A DNA stretch of 64,000 nt from Coriobacteriia bacterium (GCA_030530145.1 JAUMVN010000007.1:1-64000); one strand, 5' to 3'; shown: positions 17,147-27,112, counted from the first letter of the stretch. A program made the numbers and translations. The notes: generated from the sequence alone by a model not told the origin.

Positions 17147-17992
17147 TTACCAGGGAAGAAGCGCGCCGGCGGGATAGTCCACGCCGACGAAGGTGAGGCC
17201 CTTTGCCGGCGCGCACGGGCCGGCCGCCACGCGGTCGCGGGCCTCGAGCACATCGGCGACCCAAGCCGGATCGCGGTGGCCGCGCCCCACCTCCACAAGG
17301 GTGCCGGCGATGGTGCGTACCATGTTATGGAGGAAGGCGTTGCCCTCGATGTCGATGCACACGAGCTTCTCTCCGGCCTCCTCCACCTCAGAGACTCGGA
17401 GGCTGGACACGTAGCGGTGCGTGGGCTTATCGACCGCCGAGGCGGCCTTACAGAAGCTCTTGAAGTCATGCTCGCCCACGAGCGACTGCGCCGCGGCGTC
17501 CATGGCCTCGGCGTCGAGCGAGCCCTTGTACCACCAGGCGTGGTCCCACGCCATGACGGGGCGCGGCCCGCCCGCCGCGATGCGGTACCGGTAGCGCCGC
17601 GCCTCGGCGTCGAAGCGCGCCGAGAAGCCCGCCGGAGCGCGATAGAGACCGATGACCGAGAGGTCGTCCGGCGTGAGGGCGGTGAGGCCTCGCGTCAGGC
17701 GGTTGGCCGGAAAGGCGAGCTCGGCCTCGCTCACGGGGACGCTCACGTACTGCGCGATGGCATGGACGCCGGCATCGGTGCGCCCGGCGCAGGTGAGCTC
17801 GCAGGGGCGACGGAGCACAGTCTCGAGCGCCCGGCGCAGCTCGCCGGTCACGGTGCGCTCGGTCGGCTGCTCCGCGAAGCCGGCGAAGGCCTCCCCGCGA
17901 TACCCGAGCTTGATCGCGAGGGTCCCCGCGGCCGGCAGGCCGTCGACCATCGGGGTCTCGCGCTCCACGTTTTCACGAACGTACGAACCCAT
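17147..17992 (-). CDS. truA: tRNA pseudouridine(38-40) synthase
   Basis: The 281-aa enzyme converts U38-U40 in the tRNA anticodon arm to pseudouridine. The catalytic Asp lies in CAGRTDAGVHAIAQ (~residue 80). RRYRYRI, DFKSFCKA and FLHNMVRTIAGTL (~215) are also conserved in TruA. Start ATG 17992 follows GGGAG; an in-frame TTG at 18013 lacks a site. It is the common neighbour of rplQ, but here a terminator lies between them, so it may have separate expression. The permease starts 48 bp downstream. Confidence 0.94.
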   Translation of the reverse strand: MGSYVRENVERETPMVDGLPAAGTLAIKLGYRGEAFAGFAEQPTERTVTGELRRALETVLRRPCELTCAGRTDAGVHAIAQYVSVPVSEAELAFPANRLTRGLTALTPDDLSVIGLYRAPAGFSARFDAEARRYRYRIAAGGPRPVMAWDHAWWYKGSLDAEAMDAAAQSLVGEHDFKSFCKAASAVDKPTHRYVSSLRVSEVEEAGEKLVCIDIEGNAFLHNMVRTIAGTLVEVGRGHRDPAWVADVLEARDRVAAGPCAPAKGLTFVGVDYPAGALLPW

Positions 17993-18014
17993 GAACAAAC
18001 ACTCCCACGTCAAT

Positions 18015-18046
18015 AAAAAAGGACCCCGGCGATTGCCAGGGTCCTT
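18015..18046 (-). terminator. Terminator after rplQ
   Basis: AAGGACCC pairs with GGGTCCTT across a short loop and is followed on the - strand by TTTTTTATTG. It closes the alpha operon 27 bp after rplQ. Confidence 0.85.
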
Positions 18047-18072
18047 GTGCTCTTTTGCGAAAAGAGAACCAC

Positions 18073-18564
18073 TTACTCAGCGGTCTCCTCGGCAGCGGCC
18101 TCCTCGACGGGAGCCTCGGCCTCAACCTCGACCTTGGGGGCCTCGGCGGGGGCGGCGACCTTGGACACGGTGGTCTTGGCAGCCTTGGCCTTCGGGGTGA
18201 CGGGCTCGGTGACGAGCTCCATCAGCACCATCTCGGCAGCGTCGCCCTTGCGGGGCCCGAGCTTGATGATGCGGGTGTAGCCGCCGTTGCGGTCGGCCCA
18301 CATGCCCTGAGCGGCCTTCTCGAAGACCTCGCGGACGACTTCCTTGTCGCCGAGCTTCGCGATGGCCTGGCGACGGGAGTAGACGTCGCCCTTCTTGGCC
18401 AGGGTGATGATGCCGTCGACATCGCCGCGGATGGCCTTGGCGCGGACGTCGATCGTCTTGATGCGATCGTTCATAAACAGGGCGCGGACAAGGCTCTTCT
18501 TCATTGCCTTGGTGTGCGAAGCGTCGGTACCGAGCTTCATGCCCTTCTTCTTGTTGTGACGCAT
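18073..18564 (-). CDS. rplQ: Ribosomal protein L17
   Basis: The 163-aa 50S subunit protein begins MRHNKKKGMKLGTDASHTKA, the conserved L17 N-terminus; the conserved fold ends near residue 118. The remaining ~45 residues are an Ala/Glu/Pro-rich acidic tail (PAEAPKVEVEAEAPVEEAA) not found in short L17 proteins but seen in various actinobacteria. It is the last gene of the alpha operon and follows rpoA by 30 bp. Confidence 0.96.
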   Translation of the reverse strand: MRHNKKKGMKLGTDASHTKAMKKSLVRALFMNDRIKTIDVRAKAIRGDVDGIITLAKKGDVYSRRQAIAKLGDKEVVREVFEKAAQGMWADRNGGYTRIIKLGPRKGDAAEMVLMELVTEPVTPKAKAAKTTVSKVAAPAEAPKVEVEAEAPVEEAAAEETAE

Positions 18565-18594
18565 AACTGCTTCTCCTAAGCGTTCGGGCGCGCG

Positions 18595-19536
18595 TTAAGC
18601 CTTGAGCGAAAGGCCCATGGTCTCGAGCTTGTCCTTGACTTCCTCGATGGACTTAACGCCGAAGTTTCTGATGTTGAGAAGATCGTTCTCGGAGAACTCC
18701 ACGAGCTGGCGCACGGAGTGGATGCCGGCGCGCTTGAGGCAGTTGTAGGAGCGGACGGAGAGGTCCAGGTCCTCAATCTGCTTGTCGAGCTCGATGTTGT
18801 CCTCGACCGTGCTGGTGGTGAAGATCGAGGCGTCCTCGACCGGCTCGTCCTCATCGGCCAGGCCCATGAACGCGGTCATGTGCTGGTTGATGATGTTGGC
18901 AGCCTCGACGACGGCGTCGCGCGGCGTGATGGAGCCGTTGGTCTCGACCTCGAGCACCAGGCGGTCATAGTCGGTGCGGCGACCGACGCGGCAGTTCTCG
19001 ACGACCTTGGCGCAACGACGGACGGGCGAGTAGAGCGAGTCGACGTGGATGACGCCGATGGGGTCGCTCTCGCGCTCGTTGTCCTCGTTGGAGACGTAAC
19101 CGCGGCCCATGCCGATGCGCATCCTCATGGAGAGGTGGTGGCCCTCGGCGAGGGTGCAGATCACGTGATCGCCGTTGACGATCTCGAACTCAGCGGGGAC
19201 GTCGAAGTCGCCGGCGGTGACGGTCATGGGGCCGTCGACCGAGATGGAGGCCTCCGCCTCGGAGCCGGTGCCCATGGAGCGGAAAACCAGGCCCTTGACG
19301 TTGAGCACGATGTCGGTGACGTCCTCGTAGACGCCCTCGATCGTCGTGAACTCGTGCTGCACGCCGTCAATGGCGATGGCCTCAACGGCAGCGCCCTCGA
19401 GCGAAGAGAGGAGCACGCGACGCAGGGAGTTGCCCAGCGTGTCGCCGTAGCCGCGCTCGAGCGGCTCGACGTTGATGCGGGCAAGGCTGCCGCTGATCTC
19501 CTCTACCGACACCTGCGGTCGGATGAATTCGGACAT
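18595..19536 (-). CDS. rpoA: RNA polymerase alpha subunit
   Basis: The 313-aa alpha subunit nucleates core RNA polymerase assembly. The N-terminal dimerisation domain carries PLERGYGDTLGNSLRRVLLSS (~25-45), and the C-terminal domain (~245-310) contains the helix-hairpin-helix region NCLKRAGIHSVRQLVEFSE and LLNIRNFGVKSI that contacts UP elements and activators. Start ATG 19536 has GGAGG 5 nt upstream; an in-frame start 4 codons earlier overlaps that site. It sits between rpsD and rplQ in the usual alpha-operon order. Confidence 0.97.
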   Translation of the reverse strand: MSEFIRPQVSVEEISGSLARINVEPLERGYGDTLGNSLRRVLLSSLEGAAVEAIAIDGVQHEFTTIEGVYEDVTDIVLNVKGLVFRSMGTGSEAEASISVDGPMTVTAGDFDVPAEFEIVNGDHVICTLAEGHHLSMRMRIGMGRGYVSNEDNERESDPIGVIHVDSLYSPVRRCAKVVENCRVGRRTDYDRLVLEVETNGSITPRDAVVEAANIINQHMTAFMGLADEDEPVEDASIFTTSTVEDNIELDKQIEDLDLSVRSYNCLKRAGIHSVRQLVEFSENDLLNIRNFGVKSIEEVKDKLETMGLSLKA

Positions 19537-19560
19537 TGCTACCTCCAAAAGGGGTCGGGC

Positions 19561-20151
19561 TTACTTGGAGTAGAGCTCGACGATGAGCTGGGCGTCGAGG
19601 TCCAGGTCGATCTGGTCGCGGGTCGGGACCTGAAGGACGGTGCCCTGGAGCTTCTCGATGTCAACCTCGAGCCAGCCGGGGACGGCCATGTGCTCGGAGG
19701 AGATGAGGGCCTCCTTGATGGGGAGAAGGTCCTTGTACTTCGGGGCGACGGCAATGACGTCGCCGGCCTTGACCTGAGCGGAGGGGATGTCGCAGCGGTG
19801 GCCGTTCACGGTGATGTGGCCGTGGCGGACGGTCTGGCGGGCCTCCTTGCGGGTGCGGGCGAAGCCGAGACGGAAGACGACGTTGTCCAGGCGGCACTCG
19901 AGGATGCTCATCAGGTTGTCGCCGGTGATGCCCTCGCGCTTAAGGGCGGCGTCGTAGTAGCTGTGGAACTGGTTCTCGAGAACGCCGTAGATGAACTTGG
20001 CCTTCTGCTTCTCGCGAAGCTGGATGCCGTACTCGCTCTCCTTGCGGCGACGCTTGGGCTCGCGGTGAGAAGTCTTGTTAATCCCCATCACAACGGGGTC
20101 GATGCCGAGCTGACGGCACCTCTTAAGGACGGGAGTCCTATCAATTGCCAT
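19561..20151 (-). CDS. rpsD: Ribosomal protein S4
   Basis: The 196-aa 30S assembly-initiating protein carries an S4 RNA-binding domain (RLDNVVFRLGFARTRKEARQTVRHGHITVN, split here around residues 90-120 into LDNVVFRLGFA and QTVRHGHITVNG). The N-terminus MAIDRTPVLKRCRQLGIDP lacks the paired-Cys zinc knuckle, so this is the zinc-free form. S4 is the classical autogenous regulator of alpha operons. Confidence 0.96.
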   Translation of the reverse strand: MAIDRTPVLKRCRQLGIDPVVMGINKTSHREPKRRRKESEYGIQLREKQKAKFIYGVLENQFHSYYDAALKREGITGDNLMSILECRLDNVVFRLGFARTRKEARQTVRHGHITVNGHRCDIPSAQVKAGDVIAVAPKYKDLLPIKEALISSEHMAVPGWLEVDIEKLQGTVLQVPTRDQIDLDLDAQLIVELYSK

Positions 20152-20169
20152 TGTTAAATCCTCCTAGAG

Positions 20170-20571
20170 CTACACGCGACGACGCTTGCTCAGACGGCAA
20201 CCGTTGTGCGCGATGGGGGTCTTGTCCTGGATGCCCGAAACCTCGAGGCCGGCGGCCTGGAGGGAACGGATAGCGGTCTCGCGGCCGGAGCCGGGACCCT
20301 TCACAAAGACGGCCACCTTGTGCAGGCCGTGCTCCATGGCTGCCTTCGCAGCGGCCTCGGCGGCCAGCTGAGCGGCGAACGGGGTGGACTTACGGGAGCC
20401 CTTGAAGCCCACGGTGCCGCCGGACTGCCAGGAGATGACGTTGCCCTGGGGATCGGTGATCGAGACGATCGTGTTGTTGAACGTGCTCTTGATGTGGGCC
20501 TGACCCACAGCGATGTTCTTACGCTCGGAGCGGCGGACGCGCGTGGTGCGAGCGTTCTTCTTCTGCGCCAT
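20170..20571 (-). CDS. rpsK: Ribosomal protein S11
   Basis: The 133-aa 30S platform protein shows the conserved [32 protein letters not shown] and C-terminal [15 protein letters not shown] segments. It lies between rpsM and rpsD, with ~18-bp spacing on each side. Confidence 0.97.
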   Translation of the reverse strand: MAQKKNARTTRVRRSERKNIAVGQAHIKSTFNNTIVSITDPQGNVISWQSGGTVGFKGSRKSTPFAAQLAAEAAAKAAMEHGLHKVAVFVKGPGSGRETAIRSLQAAGLEVSGIQDKTPIAHNGCRLSKRRRV

Positions 20572-20588
20572 GTTCTATATCCCCTGTC

Positions 20589-20957
20589 CTACTTCTTCTT
20601 GCCGCCGATTTGACGCTTCTTGCCCTTGCGGGTGCGAGCGTTGGTGTGCGTGCGCTGACCACGGACGGGGAGGCCCTTGCGGTGACGGAGGCCGCGGTAG
20701 CAGCCGATCTCCATCAGGCGGGCGATGTTCTGGCGGGTCTCACGACGGAGGTCGCCCTCGGTCGTAAAGTTAGCATCGATGTAGTCGCGAATCTTGGTGA
20801 CCTCATCCTCGGTCAGATCCTTGACGCGGGTGGAAGGATCGACGCCGGTCTCGGCGCAGATCTTGGTGGCGCTGGTACGGCCGATGCCGAAAATGTAGGT
20901 GAGTCCGATCTCGACGCGCTTCTCGCGCGGGAGGTCGACGCCGTTAATACGGGCCAA
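20589..20957 (-). CDS. rpsM: Ribosomal protein S13
   Basis: The 122-aa 30S head protein starts [19 protein letters not shown] and has the helix-two-turn-helix region and the basic tail ([17 protein letters not shown]) that contacts the P-site tRNA. It follows rpmJ in the typical bacterial order infA-rpmJ-rpsM-rpsK. Confidence 0.97.
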   Translation of the reverse strand: MARINGVDLPREKRVEIGLTYIFGIGRTSATKICAETGVDPSTRVKDLTEDEVTKIRDYIDANFTTEGDLRRETRQNIARLMEIGCYRGLRHRKGLPVRGQRTHTNARTRKGKKRQIGGKKK

Positions 20958-20972
20958 CTTGGTGCTCCTCTC

Positions 20973-21086
20973 TTAGCCCTGACGCTGCTTGTGGCGCGGG
21001 TTCTCGCAAATGACGTAAACCTTGCCGTGGCGACGAATGATCTTGCACTTGTCGCACATCTTCTTGACCGAAGGACGTACCTTCAT
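20973..21086 (-). CDS. rpmJ: Ribosomal protein L36
   Basis: The 37-aa 50S protein begins [19 protein letters not shown] and ends NPRHKQRQG. The zinc ligands are C-x2-C, then a later Cys and His (CDKC...C...H), so this is the zinc-binding C+ form. The ATG at 21086 lies downstream of infA and the stop is 15 bp before rpsM. Confidence 0.96.
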   Translation of the reverse strand: MKVRPSVKKMCDKCKIIRRHGKVYVICENPRHKQRQG

Positions 21087-21168
21087 GAGTCATTCCTCTC
21101 GGTAGTGCTGATACGAACTTATCTACTCGCCCAGCCGCTGGCGTGATTTCCGAGGCTGTGGGCCGCTC

Positions 21169-21387
21169 CTACTTGTAGCGGTAGGTGATGCGACCGCGCG
21201 TGAGGTCATAGGGAGAAATCTCCACCACGACCCTGTCGCCGGGGAGGATGCGGATGTAGTTCATCCGGATCTTTCCCGAGATGGTGCAGAGGATGGTCTT
21301 ACCATTTTCGAGCTCAACGTTGAACATGGCGTTGGGCAGCGGCTCTACGACCTTGCCTTCCAGCTCGATTGCGTCTTGCTTGCTCAA
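21169..21387 (-). CDS. infA: Translation initiation factor IF-1
   Basis: The 72-aa OB-fold factor occupies the ribosomal A site during initiation. [19 protein letters not shown] and the terminal [11 protein letters not shown] are characteristic. A hairpin and an AT-rich stretch separate it from map, so infA may have its own promoter for the infA-rpmJ-rpsM-rpsK-rpsD-rpoA-rplQ set. Confidence 0.96.
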   Translation of the reverse strand: MSKQDAIELEGKVVEPLPNAMFNVELENGKTILCTISGKIRMNYIRILPGDRVVVEISPYDLTRGRITYRYK

Positions 21388-21432
21388 GTTAGTCCTCTCT
21401 ACGCCGTGACAGCGACTAACAAATATATCGAA

Positions 21433-21469
21433 AATTCACGGAGCCGTCCACAAGCACGTGAACGGCTCC
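21433..21469 (-). terminator. Hairpin between map and infA
   Basis: GGAGCCGT pairs with ACGGCTCC (21440-21447 and 21462-21469), followed on the - strand by GTGAATTTTCG. It could terminate or attenuate transcription from map. The AT-rich TTCGATATATTTG beyond it could contain a promoter for infA. Confidence 0.6.
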
Positions 21470-21525
21470 ATAACCTCACCACGGCCGACCTGCATAGAAG
21501 CCCGCCGCGGCGTATGTCTGCGAAC

Positions 21526-22314
21526 CTAGCGCGCGCCGCCCTCCATCGAACACCAGGGGCCGTCCTCATCCGTGGTCAGGATGACGGGCCCGTCGGCGGT
21601 GATGGCCACGGTGTTCTCGTAGTGCGCCGCGGGAAGACGATCGGCCGTGACGACGGTCCAGCCGTTGCCGAGGGTCTCGCAGTCGTAGGTGCCCATGGTG
21701 ATCATCGGCTCGATGGCGATGACCATGCCCACCTGGAGCTTGACGCCGCGATGGCGCTTGCCGTAGTTGCGGACCTCGGGGTCCTCGTGCATCACGCGTC
21801 CGACGCCGTGCCCGACGTAGTCGCGCACCACGCCGAAGCCGTTCTCCTCGGCGAGCTCCTGGACCGCGGCGCCGATGTCGCCGAGGCGGTTGCCGGGGAC
21901 GGCCTGCTCGATGGCGGCCTTCAGGCAATCGCGGGCAACCTCGCAGAGCGCGCGGCTCTGCTCGGAGACCTTGCCGACGCAGAAGGTCCACGCGTTGTCC
22001 CCCACCCAACCTTGGTAGGTGGCGCCCGTGTCGATGGACACGATGTCGCCCTCGGAAAGGACGACGGCGGGGGACGGGATGCCGTGGACGACCTGCTCGT
22101 TCACGGAAGCGCAGACGCTGCCCGGGAAGCCGCCGTAGCCCTTGAAGGTCGGGACGGCCCCGTGCAGGCGGATGTAGTTCTCGACCGCGGTGTCGATCGC
22201 GAGCGTGGTCGCGCCGGGGACGCACAGGGTCCCAGCTAGACGAAGGGCCGCCTTGGACAGAGCCCCGGCGGCCTTCATCTGCTCGATCTGTTGAGGAGAC
22301 TTGATCTTGATCAT
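21526..22314 (-). CDS. map: Methionine aminopeptidase, type I
   Basis: The 262-aa metallopeptidase removes the initiator Met from nascent proteins. The five metal ligands fall in recognisable segments: SIDTGATYQGWVGDNAWTF (Asp pair, ~95-108), YVGHGVGRVMHEDP (His, ~170), IEPM (Glu, ~205) and a C-terminal ENTVAI (Glu, ~238). Start ATG 22314 overlaps the adk stop as ATGA, implying translational coupling. adk-map-infA is a usual spc-operon end. Confidence 0.96.
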   Translation of the reverse strand: MIKIKSPQQIEQMKAAGALSKAALRLAGTLCVPGATTLAIDTAVENYIRLHGAVPTFKGYGGFPGSVCASVNEQVVHGIPSPAVVLSEGDIVSIDTGATYQGWVGDNAWTFCVGKVSEQSRALCEVARDCLKAAIEQAVPGNRLGDIGAAVQELAEENGFGVVRDYVGHGVGRVMHEDPEVRNYGKRHRGVKLQVGMVIAIEPMITMGTYDCETLGNGWTVVTADRLPAAHYENTVAITADGPVILTTDEDGPWCSMEGGAR

Positions 22315-22937
22315 AGGGCGAGAAGCGCCTTTACATCGGTATAGACCTCGTCGACGGGACGGTTGCCGTCGACCTCCTTCAGGATCGAGTGACCCTTGTA
22401 GTACTCGATCAGCGGGGCGGTCTGGGTGTGGTAGGTGTCCAGACGGCGCTGAATCGTCTCGGGCTTGTCGTCGTCGCGCTGGTACATCTCGCCGGAGCAG
22501 CGCGGGCACGTCTCGGTGCCGGCGGGGGCGGTGTAGCCGCAGGACTTGCAGGTGCGGCGAGAAGAAAGGCGCTCGACGACGGCCTCGTCGGGGACGCTCA
22601 CGAGGAGCGCCGCGTCGAGGTCGCGGCCCATGTCGGAGAGCTCGGAGTCGAGCGCAACGGCCTGGGCGGTGTTGCGAGGGAAACCGTCGAGGATGAAGCC
22701 CTTCTGGGCATCATCGGAATCCAGGCGCTCCTTGACCAGGTCGATGACGAGCTGGTCGGGAACGAGCTGGCCGGACTCCATGTAGGACTTGGCCTTCTTG
22801 CCGAGTTCGGAGCCCGCCTTGACGGCGGCGCGGAGAAGGTCGCCGGTGGAAATGTGGGCAAAGCCGAACTCCTCCACGAGCTTCTGGCCCTGGGTACCCT
22901 TGCCTGCGCCCGGGGCGCCGAGCAGAACAATGTTCAC
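22311..22937 (-). CDS. adk: Adenylate kinase
   Basis: The 208-aa enzyme catalyses ATP + AMP = 2 ADP. It has the P-loop LLGAPGAGKGTQ (~5-16), the AMP-binding ISTGDLLRA (~30) and FILDGFPRN (~82). The LID domain carries CKSCGYTAP and CPRCSGEMYQRDDD with two Cys pairs, so this is the zinc-containing form. It lies between secY and map and its stop overlaps the map start. Confidence 0.97.
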   Translation of the reverse strand: MNIVLLGAPGAGKGTQGQKLVEEFGFAHISTGDLLRAAVKAGSELGKKAKSYMESGQLVPDQLVIDLVKERLDSDDAQKGFILDGFPRNTAQAVALDSELSDMGRDLDAALLVSVPDEAVVERLSSRRTCKSCGYTAPAGTETCPRCSGEMYQRDDDKPETIQRRLDTYHTQTAPLIEYYKGHSILKEVDGNRPVDEVYTDVKALLAL

Positions 22938-22992
22938 TGTAGATCCCCTTTCGAAGAAACTGGCCTGACACTTACCCGCGCGAACGGACTTC

Positions 22993-24270
22993 TTACTTGA
23001 AGAAACCGTCGTAGTTGTTCATCTTGAGCTGGCTCTCCAGGGAGGAAAGCGTGTCCATCGCGACGCCGACCATGATCAGGACCGAGGTGCCGCCGAAGGC
23101 CTGGATCAGCGAGTTACCGGTGAACCAGAAGATGATGGTCGGCACCACAGCAAGAACAGCCATGAACAGGGCGCCCGGAAGGGTGACGTGGTCGATGACG
23201 TTCTTGATGTAGTTGGCAGTCGCGGCGCCGGGGCGAACGCCCGGGATGAAGCCGCCCTGCTTACGGAGCTGATCGGCGGTCTCCTCAGGGTTGAACACCA
23301 TCGAGGAGTAGAAGTACGCGAAGGCCACGATCAAGAGGACCGAGAGGACCCAGTTGATCCAACCGGAGCTGAGGGCGCTCGCGAAGGTCTGGACCCACTC
23401 GACGTTCGGGAAGAACACCGCTATCTGGGCCGGCAGATACAGGATCGCCGAGGCGAAGATGATCGGCACGACGCCGGCGGTGTTCACCTTAATCGGGAGA
23501 TAGGTGGCCTGCCCGCCCATCATGCGGCGACCCACGACGCGCTTGGCGTACTGGATCGGGATGCGGCGCTGGCCGCGCTCCACGTACACGATGATGGGGA
23601 TGATCGCCACGATCACGATGAGGGTGATCACCGTGAGGACGACGTTTCCGGAGCTGGTCACCGAGGAGATCAGCGAGGTGGGCAGGCCGCTCATGATGTT
23701 CGCGAAGATGATGAGCGACATGCCGTTGCCGATCCCGCGCTGGGTGATGACCTCGCCCAGCCACATGATGATCATGGCGCCGACGAGCATCGTGAAGACC
23801 ACGATGAAGCCCTCGAGCGCCTCGGGCACGCCGGTGTCCGAGAAGCTGACGCCGTAGCTCTGGAACAGGAACAGGTAACCGATGGAGGAGATGAGGGCGA
23901 GCACGATCGTGAGGTAACGCGTGTACTGCGTGATCTTGCGCTGACCGGACTCGCCCTCCTTAGCAAGCTCGCCGAGCGACGGAATCACGGCCTGCATCAG
24001 CTGCAGAATGATCTGCGCGGTGATGTAGGGCATGATGCCGAGGCTGAAAACGGACATGCGGGAAAGCGCGCCACCCGAGAACAGGTTGAGCACAGCCATA
24101 GCGCCGTTCGCGGAAAGGTTGCTCTGGTAAGCGGACAACATATCCTGGAACGGAACTCCCGGGACGGGAAGATAAGCGCCGAAGCGATACAGCAGGAGGA
24201 TACCCACCGTGAGCAGGAGCTTCTTCCTCAGTTCCGGAACGCGAAACGCGTTGGCGATTCCCTTTAGCAC
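22993..24270 (-). CDS. secY: SecY preprotein translocase subunit
   Basis: The 425-aa channel-forming membrane protein of the Sec translocon has about ten transmembrane helices. The plug/TM2 region [20 protein letters not shown], split by cytosolic loops such as [19 protein letters not shown], is diagnostic. The start is GTG 24270, overlapping the rplO stop by 7 nt. It is followed by adk after ~55 bp. Confidence 0.96.
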   Translation of the reverse strand: MLKGIANAFRVPELRKKLLLTVGILLLYRFGAYLPVPGVPFQDMLSAYQSNLSANGAMAVLNLFSGGALSRMSVFSLGIMPYITAQIILQLMQAVIPSLGELAKEGESGQRKITQYTRYLTIVLALISSIGYLFLFQSYGVSFSDTGVPEALEGFIVVFTMLVGAMIIMWLGEVITQRGIGNGMSLIIFANIMSGLPTSLISSVTSSGNVVLTVITLIVIVAIIPIIVYVERGQRRIPIQYAKRVVGRRMMGGQATYLPIKVNTAGVVPIIFASAILYLPAQIAVFFPNVEWVQTFASALSSGWINWVLSVLLIVAFAYFYSSMVFNPEETADQLRKQGGFIPGVRPGAATANYIKNVIDHVTLPGALFMAVLAVVPTIIFWFTGNSLIQAFGGTSVLIMVGVAMDTLSSLESQLKMNNYDGFFK

Positions 24271-24713
24271 GCCTGCTCGACCTTTCCTCCGGCCGCCTCA
24301 ATCTTGGTCTTGGCAGAGGCGGAGACCTTGTCGACCTTGACGGTGAGCTTCTTGGTGAGCTCGCCGTCGCCGAGGACCTTCACGAGCTCGTACTCGTGCT
24401 TGATGACGCCCTTCTCCATGAGGGAGGCGCCGTCGACGGTCTCGCCGTCGGCGTAGAGAGCATCGAGACGAGCGAGGTTGACAGGCGCGTACTCGACGCG
24501 GTTCGGGTTCCTGAAGCCGGGGAGCTTAGGAAGGCGCATGGCGAGCGGCATCTGGCCGCCCTCGAAGCCCTTGCCCTTGCCGCCGCCGGAGCGGGAAAGC
24601 TGGCCCTTGGTGCCGCGACCGGCAGTGGTGCCGTGGCCGGACGAGTTGCCGCGGCCGATGCGCTTGCGGTTCTTGCGGGAGCCCTCCGCGGGGCGCAGAT
24701 CGTTGAGCTGCAT
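24264..24713 (-). CDS. rplO: Ribosomal protein L15
   Basis: The 149-aa 50S protein begins [20 protein letters not shown] and has the Gly-rich [17 protein letters not shown] extension that threads into 23S rRNA. The C-terminal [15 protein letters not shown] is also typical. It overlaps the secY start. Confidence 0.97.
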   Translation of the reverse strand: MQLNDLRPAEGSRKNRKRIGRGNSSGHGTTAGRGTKGQLSRSGGGKGKGFEGGQMPLAMRLPKLPGFRNPNRVEYAPVNLARLDALYADGETVDGASLMEKGVIKHEYELVKVLGDGELTKKLTVKVDKVSASAKTKIEAAGGKVEQAC

Positions 24714-24723
24714 TGGTTGACTC

Positions 24724-24909
24724 CTAGTTCTCTTCCACGTTAACGAGGTGCTTGATCTTGAAGATCATGCCACGGATGCCGGGGTTGTCCGGCTGCTCGA
24801 CGGAATCGCCGATCTTGCGAAGGCCGAGGGCCTTGGCGGTAGCGGTCTGGTCCTTCTTGACGCCGCACTGGGCGGAGCGGACCAGGGTGATCTTGAGGGA
24901 CTGAGCCAT
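24724..24909 (-). CDS. rpmD: Ribosomal protein L30
   Basis: The 61-aa 50S protein, [20 protein letters not shown] followed by [16 protein letters not shown], is the short bacterial form. It starts 2 bp after the rpsE stop and ends 10 bp before rplO. Confidence 0.96.
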   Translation of the reverse strand: MAQSLKITLVRSAQCGVKKDQTATAKALGLRKIGDSVEQPDNPGIRGMIFKIKHLVNVEEN

Positions 24910-24911
24910 CT

Positions 24912-25433
24912 TTAGTTCTCCTTACCGACGAACATCTCGCCCACGGTGAGGCCGCGGCGCTCGGCGGTCTGCTCGGGGGTAGAGAGCTCCTTGAGGCCCT
25001 CGGCGGCGGCCTTGATCATGTTCAGGGCGTTGTTGGTGCCAAGGGACTTGGAGAGGACGTTGGTGATGCCGGCAAGCTCGAAGAGCGGGCGGACGGGGCC
25101 GCCGGCGATGACGCCGGTACCCTCGATAGCCGGCTTGATCAGGACGCGGCCGGCGCCGTAGTGGCCCTCGACGGCGTGAGGCACGGAGCCGGACTCGGTG
25201 ACCTCGACGTGGAACATGTTCTTCTTCGCGTCCTCGACGGCCTTGGAAATAGCCAGGGGCACCTCGGCGGACTTGCCGAGGCCGAGGCCCACGTTGCCCT
25301 TGCCGTCGCCCACGACCACGAGGGCGAGAAGGGACATGCGGCGGCCGCCCTTGACGGTCTTCGAAACGCGGTGGATGAAGACGACGCGCTCCTGAAGATC
25401 CGTATCCTGCTGGCGCTTACGATCTCGTGCCAT
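24912..25433 (-). CDS. rpsE: Ribosomal protein S5
   Basis: The 173-aa 30S protein is involved in decoding accuracy. The N-terminal double-stranded-RNA-binding-like domain contains [20 protein letters not shown], and the C-terminal domain contains [19 protein letters not shown]. It follows rplR by 9 bp. Confidence 0.97.
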   Translation of the reverse strand: MARDRKRQQDTDLQERVVFIHRVSKTVKGGRRMSLLALVVVGDGKGNVGLGLGKSAEVPLAISKAVEDAKKNMFHVEVTESGSVPHAVEGHYGAGRVLIKPAIEGTGVIAGGPVRPLFELAGITNVLSKSLGTNNALNMIKAAAEGLKELSTPEQTAERRGLTVGEMFVGKEN

Positions 25434-25442
25434 TGAATCCTC

Positions 25443-25811
25443 CTAGAACTTCAGGCCCGCGTTGCGGGCACCGTCTGCGAGAGCCTTGACGCGGCCGTGG
25501 TAGATGCGGCCACCGCGGTCGAACGTGACCGTGGTAACGCCCTTCTCCAGGGCGCGCTTGCCGACGAGCTCGCCAACGAACTCGGCGGCCTCCTTGTTGG
25601 AGCCCAGCTTGCCGGTAGCGCGGAAGTCGGGATCCAGGGTCGAGGCGGCGCAGATGGTCTTGCCGTTGACGTCGTCGATGACCTGGGCGTAGATGTGGGC
25701 GTTGGTGCGGTGCACGGCGAGGCGCGGACGCTCGGGGGTACCGGAGACCTTGCCGCGGACGCGGCGCTTGCGGCGCTCGAGACCGGCCTGCTTGGCCTGG
25801 AACTTGTTCAT
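25443..25811 (-). CDS. rplR: Ribosomal protein L18
   Basis: The 122-aa 5S rRNA-binding protein has a basic N-terminus ([19 protein letters not shown]) and [13 protein letters not shown], ending [20 protein letters not shown]. It lies between rplF and rpsE. Confidence 0.97.
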   Translation of the reverse strand: MNKFQAKQAGLERRKRRVRGKVSGTPERPRLAVHRTNAHIYAQVIDDVNGKTICAASTLDPDFRATGKLGSNKEAAEFVGELVGKRALEKGVTTVTFDRGGRIYHGRVKALADGARNAGLKF

Positions 25812-25870
25812 TCCTTCTCCTTAAACATGCCATCACCTGACGGGGTGGTGGACTTTGACAGTGAGCGTTA

Positions 25871-26407
25871 CTACTTAGCGGCCTTGCCGAGCTTGCGGCG
25901 GATGTGCTCGCCCTCGTAGTGGATACCCTTGCCCTTATACGGCTCGGGCGGACGCTTCATGCGGATCTCGGCGGCAACCTGGCCGACCTGCTCCTTGGAG
26001 ATGCCCTTGACGGTGATGTGGGTGTTGTCGGGCACGAGGAACTCGATGTTCTCGGGAGCCGGGTAGATGACCGGGTGAGAATAGCCGAGGGAGAGGTCGA
26101 GGTCCTTGCCCTTGAGCGCGGCGCGGTAGCCGACGCCGGTGAGCTCGAGCTTCTTCTCGAAGCCCTCGGAGACGCCCACGACCATGTTGTTGATGAGGGT
26201 GCGGACGAGGCCCTGCTGAGCGTTGGACTCGGTGGACTCGTCGTTGCGCACGACGTTGATCTCGGAGCCCTCCTCCTTGATGGTGAGGAGCTCGGAGAAG
26301 GTGCGGGTCAGCTCGCCCTTGGGCCCCTTGACGGTAACGGTGGTGTTATCGATAGCCACGGTGACGCCGGCGGGAATCACGACAGGCTTCTTACCAATAC
26401 GAGACAC
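25871..26407 (-). CDS. rplF: Ribosomal protein L6
   Basis: The 178-aa 50S protein has two homologous alpha/beta domains. It begins MSRIGKKPVVIPAGVTVAI and contains the L6 signature RMKRPPEPYKGKGIHYEGE near residue 155. It lies between rpsH and rplR. Confidence 0.97.
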   Translation of the reverse strand: MSRIGKKPVVIPAGVTVAIDNTTVTVKGPKGELTRTFSELLTIKEEGSEINVVRNDESTESNAQQGLVRTLINNMVVGVSEGFEKKLELTGVGYRAALKGKDLDLSLGYSHPVIYPAPENIEFLVPDNTHITVKGISKEQVGQVAAEIRMKRPPEPYKGKGIHYEGEHIRRKLGKAAK

Positions 26408-26435
26408 TTGAGTCTCCTTTCATTCCTGCCGAAAT

Positions 26436-26834
26436 TTACCAGATGTAGGCGATGACCTCGCCGCCGATGCCGGCCTTGCGGGCATCGCGGTCGCACATCA
26501 TGCCGCGGGAAGTGGAGATAACGGCGGTGCCGAGGCCACCGAGGACGCGCGGGAGCTTGTCAGCGGTGGAGTAGATGCGCAGGCCGGGCTTGGAGACGCG
26601 CTTGATGCCCTTGATGACCTTGGCGCGGCGGGCGCCGTACTTGAGGGTGATGTGAAGGGTCTTCTGGGGCTTGGTGTCCTCGACCTCATAGCCCTCGATG
26701 TAGCCCTCCTCCTTGATGACGCGCGCGATCTCGACCAGAACCTTGGTCGAGGGCATGGAGACCTCAGCCTTGTTGGCGGAGTTCGCGTTGCGAATGCGCG
26801 TCAGCATGTCAGAAACGGGATCGGTAATCTTCAT
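26436..26834 (-). CDS. rpsH: Ribosomal protein S8
   Basis: The 132-aa 16S-binding protein is the usual translational repressor of spc operons. It shows [21 protein letters not shown] at the N-terminus and the C-terminal [20 protein letters not shown] segment. Confidence 0.97.
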   Translation of the reverse strand: MKITDPVSDMLTRIRNANSANKAEVSMPSTKVLVEIARVIKEEGYIEGYEVEDTKPQKTLHITLKYGARRAKVIKGIKRVSKPGLRIYSTADKLPRVLGGLGTAVISTSRGMMCDRDARKAGIGGEVIAYIW

Positions 26835-26926
26835 GGATCCTTTTCTCCTTTGTTAATGATGAACCTGTGCGCTCGGTTCGCTCCCACCCTTAGCGGGCGC
26901 GCCTGAACGCCAGAGCCCTTTGCGTC

Positions 26927-27112
26927 CTACCAGCTCGCCTTGCGGACGCCAGGAAGCTCGCCCTTGCTCGCAAGCTCGCGGAAGCACACACGGCAGAGGC
27001 CGAACTTGCGATACACGGAGTGGGGACGCCCACAGCGCTGGCAACGGTTCTGCTTGCGGGTCGAGTACTTCGGCTCGCGCGACGCCTTGACGATCATCGA
27101 TGTCTTAGCCAC
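26927..27112 (-). CDS. rpsZ: Ribosomal protein S14, type Z
   Basis: The 61-aa zinc-binding short form of S14 is recognised by CQRCGRP and CRVCFREL (two C-x2-C pairs, ~24-45), ending [11 protein letters not shown]. It sits between rplE and rpsH as in most Gram-positive spc operons. Confidence 0.96.
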   Translation of the reverse strand: MAKTSMIVKASREPKYSTRKQNRCQRCGRPHSVYRKFGLCRVCFRELASKGELPGVRKASW